Shown one piece after another: positions 54,234 through 63,651 of a stretch of DNA of 64,000 bases. The notes under the pieces were generated by a model that saw nothing but the letters and a program-made list of their open reading frames with translations, had not been told where the DNA came from and made no database searches. Position numbers and translations under genes: made by a program. Source of the DNA: Malaciobacter halophilus (lineage in GTDB: Bacteria; Campylobacterota; Campylobacteria; Campylobacterales; Arcobacteraceae); assembly GCF_002837275.1 (NCBI RefSeq), contig NZ_NXIF01000033.1:1-64000 (forward strand). The letters run 5' to 3'. Each line of letters begins with the position of its first letter. Within the stretch, counting starts at the first letter, position 1.

Positions 54234-56989
54234 ACACTTAATGTAAACTCATCAAATAAATAAGCAGGAAGTTTTTTTTCTAATTTTAAAGTTAAATTGA
54301 TGGGTTTTTCACCTTCATGCTTTATAGTATTTGCTAATCCTAAATATATGAAATTTTGTGTTTTTCTATCTACTGTAATAAACTTTCTTACAAAAATATG
54401 GATTTTTATCTTATATTTTTTATTATCAATTAGTTTTTGACCATCACCTTTGTTTATAGTTGCATTAGGTTTTGTTTGCCAAGAAAAAGTATCATTTGTA
54501 AAGAAAGTATTATTATATCTTTTACTTTTTACTGCATTTTGTTTATCTAAATTTATAAATAAAAAGTAGTCATTTTTATATTTTAGCTGTCCACTTCCCC
54601 TAAAAGAGCTATGTATCTTATCTAAATTGCAAAGCAATGCAATATTTTTCATATTATACTTTTCATAAAGTTTAAAAAATGGTAATCCATAATAAGCTCT
54701 TCCAAACTCTTTTTCATATAAAACAATTCCATACTCTAAACTATTTTTTATAATCTGTTTTTGTTCTTTTACTTCTAAACATCTTTTAAAGCTTTGAGAT
54801 ACATATAAAATCTCATTATTTAAATCAACAACTTTTTCATATCTTTTTATTTGTGCACTATCAAAGAAATCTTGATTTAAGTATCTAAAACTATGTTTTA
54901 TACTTTGTATATCAACTTTTTCTTGATATTTTAAAATCTCTTTTTTTGCTGTTAAAATATCTATTGAATCATGATTTATAAGATATTTTAGTATAGCAAA
55001 CTCATTAACTCTTTTTAAATTAATATGTGAATCTATAAATCTAATAGTCTTTAAGAACTCTAAAGAGTAATTGTTAGTAGTTTTTTGTACTTTTAATACA
55101 AACTCTATATATGATTTACTATCATCTATAAAATCTTTTGGATTAATTGTTGTTTCATAAGTTATAAAATCTATAAGATAAACAGATTTTTTAATACTAT
55201 TTTTAAACTCTAAAAACTGTTGTTTTAAATATCTAAAACTACTAAAATTTTTCTCTTCTAACTGTTTTAAAACCCTATTTTTTGAGATTTCATCCATACA
55301 AATAAAACTATTATTTGGTATTGTTGCAAAACTATTATTAAGTGCAAGCTTTACACTATCTTTATCTATTGCTTTATTGGATAAAAGAGCATATGCAATT
55401 AAATAAGCTCTGTTATGATTTCCAATAAAATCTAAAATAGTTAAAAACTCTTTATCTTTTGTCTTTCTAAGTCCTCTTCCTAATTGCTGTATAAATACTG
55501 TTGAAGAAGTTGTTGGTCTTAACATTAAAATTGTATTTATTTTGGGTATATCTACACCTTCATTAAAAATATCTACACAAAAAATAACTTCTAAGTTACT
55601 ATTTTCATCTTGTAATTTTTCAATAGCTTTTTCTCTACTTGATATTGAATCTTCTGCTAAAAGTGTAGTTGATACTACTTCTTTTTTATTAAACTCTTCA
55701 CACATATAGTTTGCATGTTCTTTATTTACACAAAAAGCTAATGCCTTTCTTTTTTTATTGTCATGTCCATAAAATTTTAGTTGTTCTAATATAAAATCAA
55801 CTCGTTTATTAACACTTAAAAGCTTTGCCAGCTTAGGAATATCTTCTAAATTAATATCCTTATAATCAGTTACTATATCGCTTATACCAAAATAGTGAAA
55901 AGCACAAACCAAGTTTCTCTCTAAAGCATCGTTTAATCTTAAATCAATTGCAATATTATCTTCAAAAACTTCATAAACATTTTGCTCATCACTTCTATTA
56001 GGTGTGGCAGTTAATCCCAAAGAGAATTTTGGTTTAAAATAGGAGTAAACTTTTTGAAAACTTGGACTAGTAATATGATGGGCTTCATCATATACTATAT
56101 AGTCAAACTCATCTTTTTTGAATAGCTTTAGATTTTTACTTATTGTTTGTATAGTTGCAAAAAGATACTCAGCATTAATCTCTTTTTTATTTCCAGTAAA
56201 AAAACCATAACTTTTAGAACTTATAACTTTTTCAAAACTAAATTTTGAAGAGATTAAAATATTTTCTCTATGGGCTAGAAATAATACTTTTTTTGCATTA
56301 AAGTTTTTTATATCAAAAGCACTAAGATAAGTTTTCCCTGTACCTGTTGCACAAACTGCTATTGCTTTATCTTGTCCATTCTTTCTTAAGTTAATTAAAT
56401 TTTTCAATGCTTCAATTTGCATACTATTTGCTTTTAACTCTTGTTTAAAAATAAACTCTTTATTGATTTTAACACTATTTGTTTTTAAAAAATTTTCATA
56501 AGAGTTTAAAAAATTTTCATCTAAAAAATAAGCTTTTTGAAATAGTATATCATACTGATGTAGCACTTCAAGAGTAAAATTATCTTCTTTTTTGCTAACT
56601 ACTTTTAAATTCCATTCTATATTTGATTTAAATGCACTTGCTGTTATATTTGAAGAGCCTACAATTATTTTATAGCTATCTTCAAACTCAAAAATATAAG
56701 CCTTACTGTGAAACCCCACTTTATTACTATCAAATATTTTTAATTGAATATTATTAAACTCTTGAAGTTTTTTAAGAGCTTTTATCTCTGTAAAATTTAG
56801 ATATGTTGAAGTTAAAACTTTGCCTTTAACTTTTCTTTGTTCACACTTTTTTAAACTATTAAGTAATAGTTGTAAACCACTATAATTTATAAAAGCTACA
56901 TTTATATAAAAACTTTTACAAGAATCAAAAAGATTTGTTAAAATATTATAAAAATTATCTGTTTTACTATTTGTTAAAAGTTTTTTCAT
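54230..56989 (-). CDS. PLD-nuclease/superfamily 2 helicase/DUF3427 protein
   Basis: A 919-residue protein. Residues 20-150 form a single PLD-type domain with HSKAYIF (His94, Lys96) and GSSNITASAF (111-120). The helicase core has Walker A CATGTGKTYLSA (about 212), DEAH box VYDEAHHIT (about 300), and motif VI QQLGRGLRKTKD (about 503). The C-terminal part (about 600-919) is DUF3427-like. Such proteins resemble stand-alone restriction or DNA-repair enzymes, and the function is unproven. The start directly follows the sensor kinase stop with no gap, so they are cotranscribed. Confidence 0.88.
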   Translation of the reverse strand: MKKLLTNSKTDNFYNILTNLFDSCKSFYINVAFINYSGLQLLLNSLKKCEQRKVKGKVLTSTYLNFTEIKALKKLQEFNNIQLKIFDSNKVGFHSKAYIFEFEDSYKIIVGSSNITASAFKSNIEWNLKVVSKKEDNFTLEVLHQYDILFQKAYFLDENFLNSYENFLKTNSVKINKEFIFKQELKANSMQIEALKNLINLRKNGQDKAIAVCATGTGKTYLSAFDIKNFNAKKVLFLAHRENILISSKFSFEKVISSKSYGFFTGNKKEINAEYLFATIQTISKNLKLFKKDEFDYIVYDEAHHITSPSFQKVYSYFKPKFSLGLTATPNRSDEQNVYEVFEDNIAIDLRLNDALERNLVCAFHYFGISDIVTDYKDINLEDIPKLAKLLSVNKRVDFILEQLKFYGHDNKKRKALAFCVNKEHANYMCEEFNKKEVVSTTLLAEDSISSREKAIEKLQDENSNLEVIFCVDIFNEGVDIPKINTILMLRPTTSSTVFIQQLGRGLRKTKDKEFLTILDFIGNHNRAYLIAYALLSNKAIDKDSVKLALNNSFATIPNNSFICMDEISKNRVLKQLEEKNFSSFRYLKQQFLEFKNSIKKSVYLIDFITYETTINPKDFIDDSKSYIEFVLKVQKTTNNYSLEFLKTIRFIDSHINLKRVNEFAILKYLINHDSIDILTAKKEILKYQEKVDIQSIKHSFRYLNQDFFDSAQIKRYEKVVDLNNEILYVSQSFKRCLEVKEQKQIIKNSLEYGIVLYEKEFGRAYYGLPFFKLYEKYNMKNIALLCNLDKIHSSFRGSGQLKYKNDYFLFINLDKQNAVKSKRYNNTFFTNDTFSWQTKPNATINKGDGQKLIDNKKYKIKIHIFVRKFITVDRKTQNFIYLGLANTIKHEGEKPINLTLKLEKKLPAYLFDEFTLSV

Positions 56990-58999
56990 TTAATTATATG
57001 GCAACCTAATTATAAACTTTGCACCTTTATGCATACTATTGTTATAAGTAAAAGATACATTTTGTGCCTCTATACTTCCATTTAAACTCTCAGTTATTAT
57101 TTTATATGTCATATAAAGACCAAGCCCTGTGCCTTGACTTTGATGCTTAGTTGTAAAATAAGGTTCAAATATAGAGTTTAAAATCTCTTCTTTTATTCCA
57201 CCTGCTGTATCTTTTATCTCTATTACTACTTCATCTTCTTGCATATATGCTTTTAAAAATACTATTTTTTGCTCTATTTGACTATCTATTAATGCATCTT
57301 TTGCATTATTTAAGATATTCAACATAGCTTGATTTAACTCATTAAAATAACTTTTTATAAATATATCATGCTCAATATTCACCCTATTCTCAATAAAACT
57401 ATTTTCCAAAGCAGGTCTTATTAAACTTAATGATTGTTCAAATAAATCTTTGATATTAAACTGCTCTTTTTGTTTTGTGTCTTTTAAATAGTTTTTAAAA
57501 TCATCAATTGTTTGAGATAAAAATTTACTATTTCTCATTATTGCTTCAACAGATTCATTTAAAACCTCATCTGTAAAATCACCTAATTCTTTTCTTAACT
57601 TTAAACTACTTGCAGCAGTAGTTATTGCTGTTAAAGGTTGTCTCCATTGATGAGCAATATTACCAATCATCTCTCCCATACTTACAAGTTTAGATTGCTC
57701 TAAAATTAATTTTTCTTTTTGTTTTAGTTCAGTTAAATCAAAAATAGAGATAATTAAAGACTTTTTATTTTCAAAAAAGATACTCTCTTTTTTTACTAAT
57801 ATAGGAAATTCGTTTCCACTTTTATCTATTCCTTGAAACTCAAAAGCTTTATTATTTAACTCTTTATTTAAAATGCTTCTTGCAAAGTGATTATCTACAT
57901 AAGTGTTGAAAACATCATCATTATTTTTATATTCAAAAACTTTTAAAAAAGACTCATTTGCATATTTAATTTTATTATCTCTTACTATTATTATCGCTTC
58001 AATAGTTGAGTTTAGCAATACTTTAAAACTATTTAAAGAGTTTTCTAAACTCTTTTGTGTATCTTCAAGCAAATAGTTTGTCTCTAAAAGTTTCTCTTTT
58101 TGTTTTTCTAAAACACTATTTTTTTGCTTAATAACCTCTTGGTACTTTAAAAGTTGTCTATTTTTATACATTACAATAGAAACAATAATAACAACTATGC
58201 TTAAAATATAAAGTATTATTTCATAATTTGGTTCATCATGATAAATAACTGCTATCCATTTATTTAATATTGCTTGTTTTTCAGAAGATGAGATTGTTGC
58301 AATAACTTTATTTACTATAGAAATCAACTCTTTATAGTCATCTCTAATCATAAATGTTACATCAAAATCTATTCCAGTATTACCTGAAATTCTTAAATTA
58401 GTATATCCTAATTTGTTTATATTATATGACAGTACTGGCATAATATCAATATAAGCAAATACTTTATTATCAGATAAAAGCTTTAACCCCTCTCTTATGT
58501 CTTTTACTAAGACAAATTTTAAAAAAGGATACTGTTCTTGTAATTTTTTATGTGCAGTGTAGTTCTTTCCTACTGCAATTACTCTACTTTTTAAATCATT
58601 TATTGTTAAATTCTTTCTAACATCTTTTGTAGTGGCAATTGAGATAGGAAAAGTAGCATAACTTTTTGTAAATTTTGCATATTTTTGTCTATCTTTTGTT
58701 TTTCCAACACTAAGTGCCATATCGTAACGTTTCTGTTTTATTGAGTTTAAAACTTTTGTAAAAGACTCCAACTGTATAGATTCACTTTTCAAACCAGTTT
58801 TTTGCTTAATCAAGCTCCAAATATCATAAGATATTCCAGTTTGAACTCCATTATCTATCACATGAAAAGGTTCCCAAGGAGTAGCAGAAACAATTTTTAT
58901 ATTTGAATTTTTAATAAACTCTTTCTCTTCTTTTGTAAAAATCTCATCAGAAAAAAGTGAGATATTTAAAAATATTAAAAATATTAAAAATCTTCTCAT
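56990..58999 (-). CDS. Sensor histidine kinase with periplasmic SBP (type 3) domain and PAS
   Basis: A 669-residue kinase. A signal peptide (RRFLIFLIFLNISLFSDE) leads to a solute-binding domain (about 20-250) with VSATPWEPFHVIDNGVQTGI. A membrane helix (about 258-278), a coiled coil, a PAS domain (about 330-430) and the kinase core follow: NIAHQWRQPLT with His about 450, MLNILNNAKDAL, KDTAGGI and GTGLGLYMTY. I start at ATG 58999; a TTG at 59005 is also open. It probably senses an amino acid or similar solute. It lies 45 bases after the MFS gene and abuts the helicase gene. Confidence 0.92.
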   Translation of the reverse strand: MRRFLIFLIFLNISLFSDEIFTKEEKEFIKNSNIKIVSATPWEPFHVIDNGVQTGISYDIWSLIKQKTGLKSESIQLESFTKVLNSIKQKRYDMALSVGKTKDRQKYAKFTKSYATFPISIATTKDVRKNLTINDLKSRVIAVGKNYTAHKKLQEQYPFLKFVLVKDIREGLKLLSDNKVFAYIDIMPVLSYNINKLGYTNLRISGNTGIDFDVTFMIRDDYKELISIVNKVIATISSSEKQAILNKWIAVIYHDEPNYEIILYILSIVVIIVSIVMYKNRQLLKYQEVIKQKNSVLEKQKEKLLETNYLLEDTQKSLENSLNSFKVLLNSTIEAIIIVRDNKIKYANESFLKVFEYKNNDDVFNTYVDNHFARSILNKELNNKAFEFQGIDKSGNEFPILVKKESIFFENKKSLIISIFDLTELKQKEKLILEQSKLVSMGEMIGNIAHQWRQPLTAITTAASSLKLRKELGDFTDEVLNESVEAIMRNSKFLSQTIDDFKNYLKDTKQKEQFNIKDLFEQSLSLIRPALENSFIENRVNIEHDIFIKSYFNELNQAMLNILNNAKDALIDSQIEQKIVFLKAYMQEDEVVIEIKDTAGGIKEEILNSIFEPYFTTKHQSQGTGLGLYMTYKIITESLNGSIEAQNVSFTYNNSMHKGAKFIIRLPYN

Positions 59000-59044
59000 T
59001 AGCAATATCCAAAATTATTTTATTTATATAATAGCCAAATTTCC

Positions 59045-60187
59045 TTACATTTTAAAATCATTTCTAAATATAAAAAATAAACTATAAATAATTATAAGTG
59101 CACAAATAAATAAAATTACTGTAAAATCCCATCCAACTGAATGATAAAACATTGCAGGAACTACAGAACCAACAGCACCTCCAATATAATAAAATGTTAA
59201 ATACATTCCAGAAGTCAAAGACTTTTGAGATTGTTTTATAGAGTTAGCAATACCTGTGCTTACACTATGTACAGTAAACATACCAACACAAAAAATAAAT
59301 AGCATAAAGAAAACAAATAGCATATTATCACTAAAAAAAGATAGATTTACTAATGTAAAAATTACTCCACCAACTAAAATTGTGTTTGACTCACCTTTTA
59401 GCAATTTTATAATTTTTTTTGAAAGTAAAGATACTACTATTCCCATACCATAACCTAAATATAATAAGCCAATTTGTGATTCAGTTGCATCAGGAATTAA
59501 CTCTTTCATTCTAAAAGGTAAAATATTAAGTAATCCTGCAAATACAAAAAATGTTGTGAACATTAATAGATAAATTAAAACAAATCTTCTATCTTTTAAT
59601 ATCTGTATAACATCACTTATTTTTGCTTTAGTAAGATTTGTATCTCCTTCAAAAGAGAGTTTTCTTATTAAAAATAAACCCAAAAATAGTGCAATTGATA
59701 AAGATAAAAATACTGTTCTCCATCCAAACTGTGTAGCAATAAACCCAGATACTACACGACCAACCATTCCCCCAAATACTGTCGCTGCAACATAAATTGC
59801 CATGTTATATTTTACATTAGCTTTATCACTATTTGCTAATATACTCATACATGAAGTAATTATTGCTGGAATTACTAAAGACTCTATTACTCTAATTGTT
59901 AAAAACATCTCATAGCTATTTGAGTAAGATAAAATTAGATTTGTTACAAGAAGTATCACTGAAGCAATAAAAAGCATTTTTTTAGGACAAATAGACTCTA
60001 GCACATATCCATATACAATTGGTGCAATTGCTAAAGAGAACATTATTACTGCTGTAAATTGTGAAGCTTGTACCATATTTATATCAAACTGATTAGCTAA
60101 TAACGGCTGTAATGGTTGAGTTGCATACATAATTGAGAATACTACAAGAATTATGTAAATAATTATTATAAGCTGTTGATTTTTCAT
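59045..60187 (-). CDS. MFS transporter (YnfM-like)
   Basis: A 380-residue protein with 12 helices. Conserved parts include YATQPLQPLLANQFDINMVQ, LSLAIA-like helix 2 (MFSLAIAPIVYGYVLE) and GGMVGRVVSGFIATQFGWRT, the helix 4-5 motif of the family. Substrate unknown; relatives export drugs or sugars. It is the first gene of an MFS-kinase-helicase unit, divergent from the TRAP transporter gene. Confidence 0.9.
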   Translation of the reverse strand: MKNQQLIIIIYIILVVFSIMYATQPLQPLLANQFDINMVQASQFTAVIMFSLAIAPIVYGYVLESICPKKMLFIASVILLVTNLILSYSNSYEMFLTIRVIESLVIPAIITSCMSILANSDKANVKYNMAIYVAATVFGGMVGRVVSGFIATQFGWRTVFLSLSIALFLGLFLIRKLSFEGDTNLTKAKISDVIQILKDRRFVLIYLLMFTTFFVFAGLLNILPFRMKELIPDATESQIGLLYLGYGMGIVVSLLSKKIIKLLKGESNTILVGGVIFTLVNLSFFSDNMLFVFFMLFIFCVGMFTVHSVSTGIANSIKQSQKSLTSGMYLTFYYIGGAVGSVVPAMFYHSVGWDFTVILFICALIIIYSLFFIFRNDFKM

Positions 60188-60396
60188 TTATGGATTATAC
60201 CATAACTAAAATTTCTATTTAAGTTTGCATAAATTTTACATATGGTACATTTTTACAATTAATGCAATTTTTGTGCAATTAATATACAACTTTGGCACCA
60301 TTATTTATTAATATTATATTATAATAGATTTATGATATAATAATTATGTTGTGATTATGTCATTGCAAAACTTATAAAAATCAAAAAGGAGAACGA

Positions 60397-61341
60397 ATGA
60401 AGAAGCTTGCTACAGCTGCTCTAGTAGGAGCATTAACACTTCCAGCATTTGCTGCTGAATTTATTACAATTGGTACAGGTGGAGTTACAGGAACTTACTA
60501 CCCAACAGGTGGAGCTATTTGTAGACTTGTAAACCAATATAAAAAAGAGACTAAAATCAGATGTTCAGTAGAATCTACAGGTGGTTCTGTATATAACATC
60601 AACACTATTAAAAATGGTGAATTAGATTTTGGTATTGCACAATCAGATGTTGTTTATCAAGCATCTAAGGGTACTGGAAAATATAAAGGTAATACTATTA
60701 AGAAATTAAAATCTGTAATGGCTATTTATCCTGAATTATTAACATTAGTATCAAGAAAAGATGCAAATATTAACTCTTTAGCTGATGTAAAAGGTAAAAG
60801 AATTAATTTAGGAAACCCAGGTTCAGGAAATGAAGCAACTGCTTTAAATCTATTTAAAACTAGTGGTATTAAAAAATCTGATTTAGCATTTGCTGGTGCT
60901 TTAAAAGCTTCTGAAATGCCTGATGCTTTAAGAGATAATAAAATTGATGGTTATTTTTATATGGTTGGACACCCAACTGCAAATATTAAAGATGCATCAA
61001 ATTCAGTTGATGTAAAAATTGTTCCATTAGAAGGAAGCAATGTTGATACATTAATTAAAGAAAATCCTTATTTTGCAAAAGCAGATGTTCCAGGTGGAAT
61101 CTATAAAGGAAACCCAAATCCAACTCCTACATTTGGTGTAAAAGCTGTACTTGTTACTAGTGACGATGTAAGTGAAAAAGCAGTTTATACTGTAGTTAAA
61201 GCAATTTTAGAAAACTTTGAAAAATTCAAAAAACTACACCCTGCATATGCAAATATTACAAAAAAATCATTACTTGATGGTTTAAGTGCTCCTTTACATG
61301 AAGGTGCAAAAAAGTACTTCAAAGAAGCAGGTATATTATAA
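60397..61341 (+). CDS. TAXI-family TRAP transporter substrate-binding protein
   Basis: A 314-residue periplasmic protein with signal peptide (MKKLATAALVGALTLPAFAAEF). FITIGTGGVTGTYYPTGGAI is the TAXI signature and GKRINLGNPGSGNEATALN the second block. It delivers substrate to the membrane component encoded next. Substrates of TAXI systems are poorly known (glutamate/2-oxoglutarate in one case). Start has AAAAAGGAG upstream. A hairpin follows the stop. Confidence 0.94.
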   Translation: MKKLATAALVGALTLPAFAAEFITIGTGGVTGTYYPTGGAICRLVNQYKKETKIRCSVESTGGSVYNINTIKNGELDFGIAQSDVVYQASKGTGKYKGNTIKKLKSVMAIYPELLTLVSRKDANINSLADVKGKRINLGNPGSGNEATALNLFKTSGIKKSDLAFAGALKASEMPDALRDNKIDGYFYMVGHPTANIKDASNSVDVKIVPLEGSNVDTLIKENPYFAKADVPGGIYKGNPNPTPTFGVKAVLVTSDDVSEKAVYTVVKAILENFEKFKKLHPAYANITKKSLLDGLSAPLHEGAKKYFKEAGIL

Positions 61342-61344
61342 AAC

Positions 61345-61369
61345 TTTCGAAAGCCTAGTGCTTTCGAAA
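61345..61369 (+). repeat. Hairpin between the TRAP binding-protein and permease genes
   Basis: TTTCGAAAGC and GCTTTCGAAA form a perfect 10-bp stem with a five-base loop. The tail is only weakly T-rich, so it may be a leaky terminator or RNA-stabilising element that gives more binding protein than permease. Confidence 0.65.
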
Positions 61370-61455
61370 CTATATTGTTATATTTCATTTAATTCACATA
61401 AATTTCATACTTTATATGAAGTATGACAATAATTCTATATGATTAAGGTATTACT

Positions 61456-63576
61456 ATGATAGAACGAGACAAACATCACACGCTTGACGAACTTGAAGTC
61501 GAACAGGCAAAAGAGACAGAGAATATAGTTAATGACCTAGAAGGTCAAAGAGTGTTTGGAACACAACACTATGAATTTTGGCTTATTTCTGCAATTGCAT
61601 TAGCATGGACTTTATTTCAACTTTATATTGTTATAGAACCACTTAATTCAACAATTGCAAGGTCAATTCACCTAACATTTGCATTGGTATTATCATTTTT
61701 AATCTATCCAATGTTTAGAAAAGAGTATTTTCTAAAAAAAATTAGATGGTTTGGTTATACATTCGCAACATTAGGTCTATGTACTGCAGGTTATATTGCA
61801 TTTTTTTATAATGATTTGGCTTTAAGACCAGGTGATTATAATATGGTTGATATTTCAGTTGCGCTTTTAGGTATTGTAATTTTATTAGAAGCGGGTAGAA
61901 GAGTATTAGGTTTCGCACTTAGTTTAATTGCTATTGTATTTTTAGCATACGATATTCTTGGTCCTTATATGCCAGAATTAATTATTCATAAAGGTGCTAG
62001 TTTAAATAAACTTGCAGGACATATGTTTTTGACAACTGAAGGTATTTTTGGTGTACCATTAGGAGTTTCAACTGGTTTTGTATTTTTATTTGTACTTTTT
62101 GGTTCTTTATTAGATAAAGCTGGTGCAGGTGAATATTTTATCAATTTAGCATTTGCATTACTTGGAAAATTTAGAGGTGGTCCAGCTAAAGCTTCAGTTG
62201 TTGCATCTGGATTTACAGGTATTATGAGTGGTTCATCAATCGCAAATACAGTAACAACTGGTACATTTACAATTCCATTGATGAAAAAAACTGGATTTAG
62301 ACCAGAACAAGCTGGTGCGGTTGAAGTTGCTGCTTCTACAAATGGTCAATTAATGCCACCTGTAATGGGTGCAGCTGCTTTTATTATTGCAGAGTTTTTA
62401 GCTCTTAATTATACAGATGTTATTTATGCTGCATTTATTCCTGCATTTGTTTCATATTTTGCACTATTTTATATAGTTCACTTAGAAGCATTAAAACTTG
62501 GATTAAAAGGTGCAGATCCAAAAGATTTACCACCTAAATTAAAAACATTTTTAAGAGGTATTCACTATTTAGTTCCAATTCTGTTTTTACTTTATACTCT
62601 TATGATTTTAAGAGAGAGTGCTGCTAGTGCTGCTTTTAATGCAGTTTCTTTATTAATGTTACTAATGGTTGTTCAACACCCTTTTAGAGCACTTATTTAT
62701 AAGCAAAAAATTACAAAAGAGGTTTGGATTAGTGGATTTGTTGATATTTTAGCTGGGTTTATTAGTGGTGCTAAAAATATGGTTCCTATTGCAGTTGCAA
62801 CTGCACTTGCAGGTATTGTTGTAGGTTCTATTACACTAACTGGTCTAGGTCAAGTATTATTAGAAGTTATTGAAACAATTTCAGGTGGAAATATCTTTAT
62901 TATTCTTATTTTAGCAGCTATTGTATCTTTAATTTTAGGAATGGGACTGCCTACTACTGCAAACTATATTGTAATGGCATCATTAACAGCACCAGTTATT
63001 TTAACACTTGCACAAGATAATGGATACTTAATTCCAGCAATTGCAGCACACTTATTTGTGTTCTATTTTGGTATCTTAGCAGATGATACGCCTCCTGTTG
63101 GTCTTGCAGCATATGCAGCAGCAGGTATTGCAAAATCTGACCCGATAAAAACAGGTATTCAAGGATTTAAATATGATATTAGAACAGCAATTTTACCATT
63201 TATGTTCTTCTTTAATCCAGAGTTACTGCTAATTTCAGGTGTAGATTCATTTAATCCAGCAGATCCAAGTGGATGGATATGGATAACTGATCCATTTGAA
63301 GTTGCAACAATATTTATTACAGCTTTTATTGGTATGATTGCATTCTCTTGTTTTACACAAGGATACTTCTTAACATGGACAAATGTAATAGAAAGATTTA
63401 TATTTTTAGGTGTTGTTCCTTTTATGTTTTTACCAAAACTAATGGAAGCAAAACTATCTTTACCAAGTCACTATATATCTTATTTAATAGGACTAGCTAT
63501 TTTTGCTTTAATTTATCTTTTCCAAAAAGCTAAACTTAAAGCAGAGAATACTTCAAAATATGAAGTAGACTTATAA
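61456..63576 (+). CDS. TRAP transporter fused permease (DctQ-DctM, TAXI type)
   Basis: A 706-residue polytopic membrane protein. The N-terminal four-helix DctQ-like part (about 40-150) is fused to the 12-helix DctM-like part. Blocks such as ASGFTGIMSGSSIANTVTTG, FRPEQAGAVEVAASTNGQLM, LGMGLPTTANYIVMASL and LADDTPPVGLAAYAAAGIAK are diagnostic. It imports the ligand captured by the upstream TAXI protein using a sodium or proton gradient. ATG 61456 has AAGG upstream. A strong terminator follows. Confidence 0.95.
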   Translation: MIERDKHHTLDELEVEQAKETENIVNDLEGQRVFGTQHYEFWLISAIALAWTLFQLYIVIEPLNSTIARSIHLTFALVLSFLIYPMFRKEYFLKKIRWFGYTFATLGLCTAGYIAFFYNDLALRPGDYNMVDISVALLGIVILLEAGRRVLGFALSLIAIVFLAYDILGPYMPELIIHKGASLNKLAGHMFLTTEGIFGVPLGVSTGFVFLFVLFGSLLDKAGAGEYFINLAFALLGKFRGGPAKASVVASGFTGIMSGSSIANTVTTGTFTIPLMKKTGFRPEQAGAVEVAASTNGQLMPPVMGAAAFIIAEFLALNYTDVIYAAFIPAFVSYFALFYIVHLEALKLGLKGADPKDLPPKLKTFLRGIHYLVPILFLLYTLMILRESAASAAFNAVSLLMLLMVVQHPFRALIYKQKITKEVWISGFVDILAGFISGAKNMVPIAVATALAGIVVGSITLTGLGQVLLEVIETISGGNIFIILILAAIVSLILGMGLPTTANYIVMASLTAPVILTLAQDNGYLIPAIAAHLFVFYFGILADDTPPVGLAAYAAAGIAKSDPIKTGIQGFKYDIRTAILPFMFFFNPELLLISGVDSFNPADPSGWIWITDPFEVATIFITAFIGMIAFSCFTQGYFLTWTNVIERFIFLGVVPFMFLPKLMEAKLSLPSHYISYLIGLAIFALIYLFQKAKLKAENTSKYEVDL

Positions 63577-63608
63577 ATAAAGTATCCATTTAGGATACTT
63601 TATTATAA
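63576..63608 (+). terminator. Terminator after the TRAP permease gene
   Basis: AATAAAGTATCC (63576-63587) and GGATACTTTATT (63593-63604) form a perfect 12-bp stem with a five-base loop and a short T-rich tail. Confidence 0.8.
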
Positions 63609-63651
63609 TTGAACTATTAATATCTTGCTCTAATATAAAGGAGTGTTTCTT

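Noticed and set aside
60281-60310. Sigma54 promoter (TTTGGCAC) upstream of the TRAP genes
   Set aside because: The -24 element is present, but no TTGC(A/T) stands at the required distance, so the -12 element is missing.
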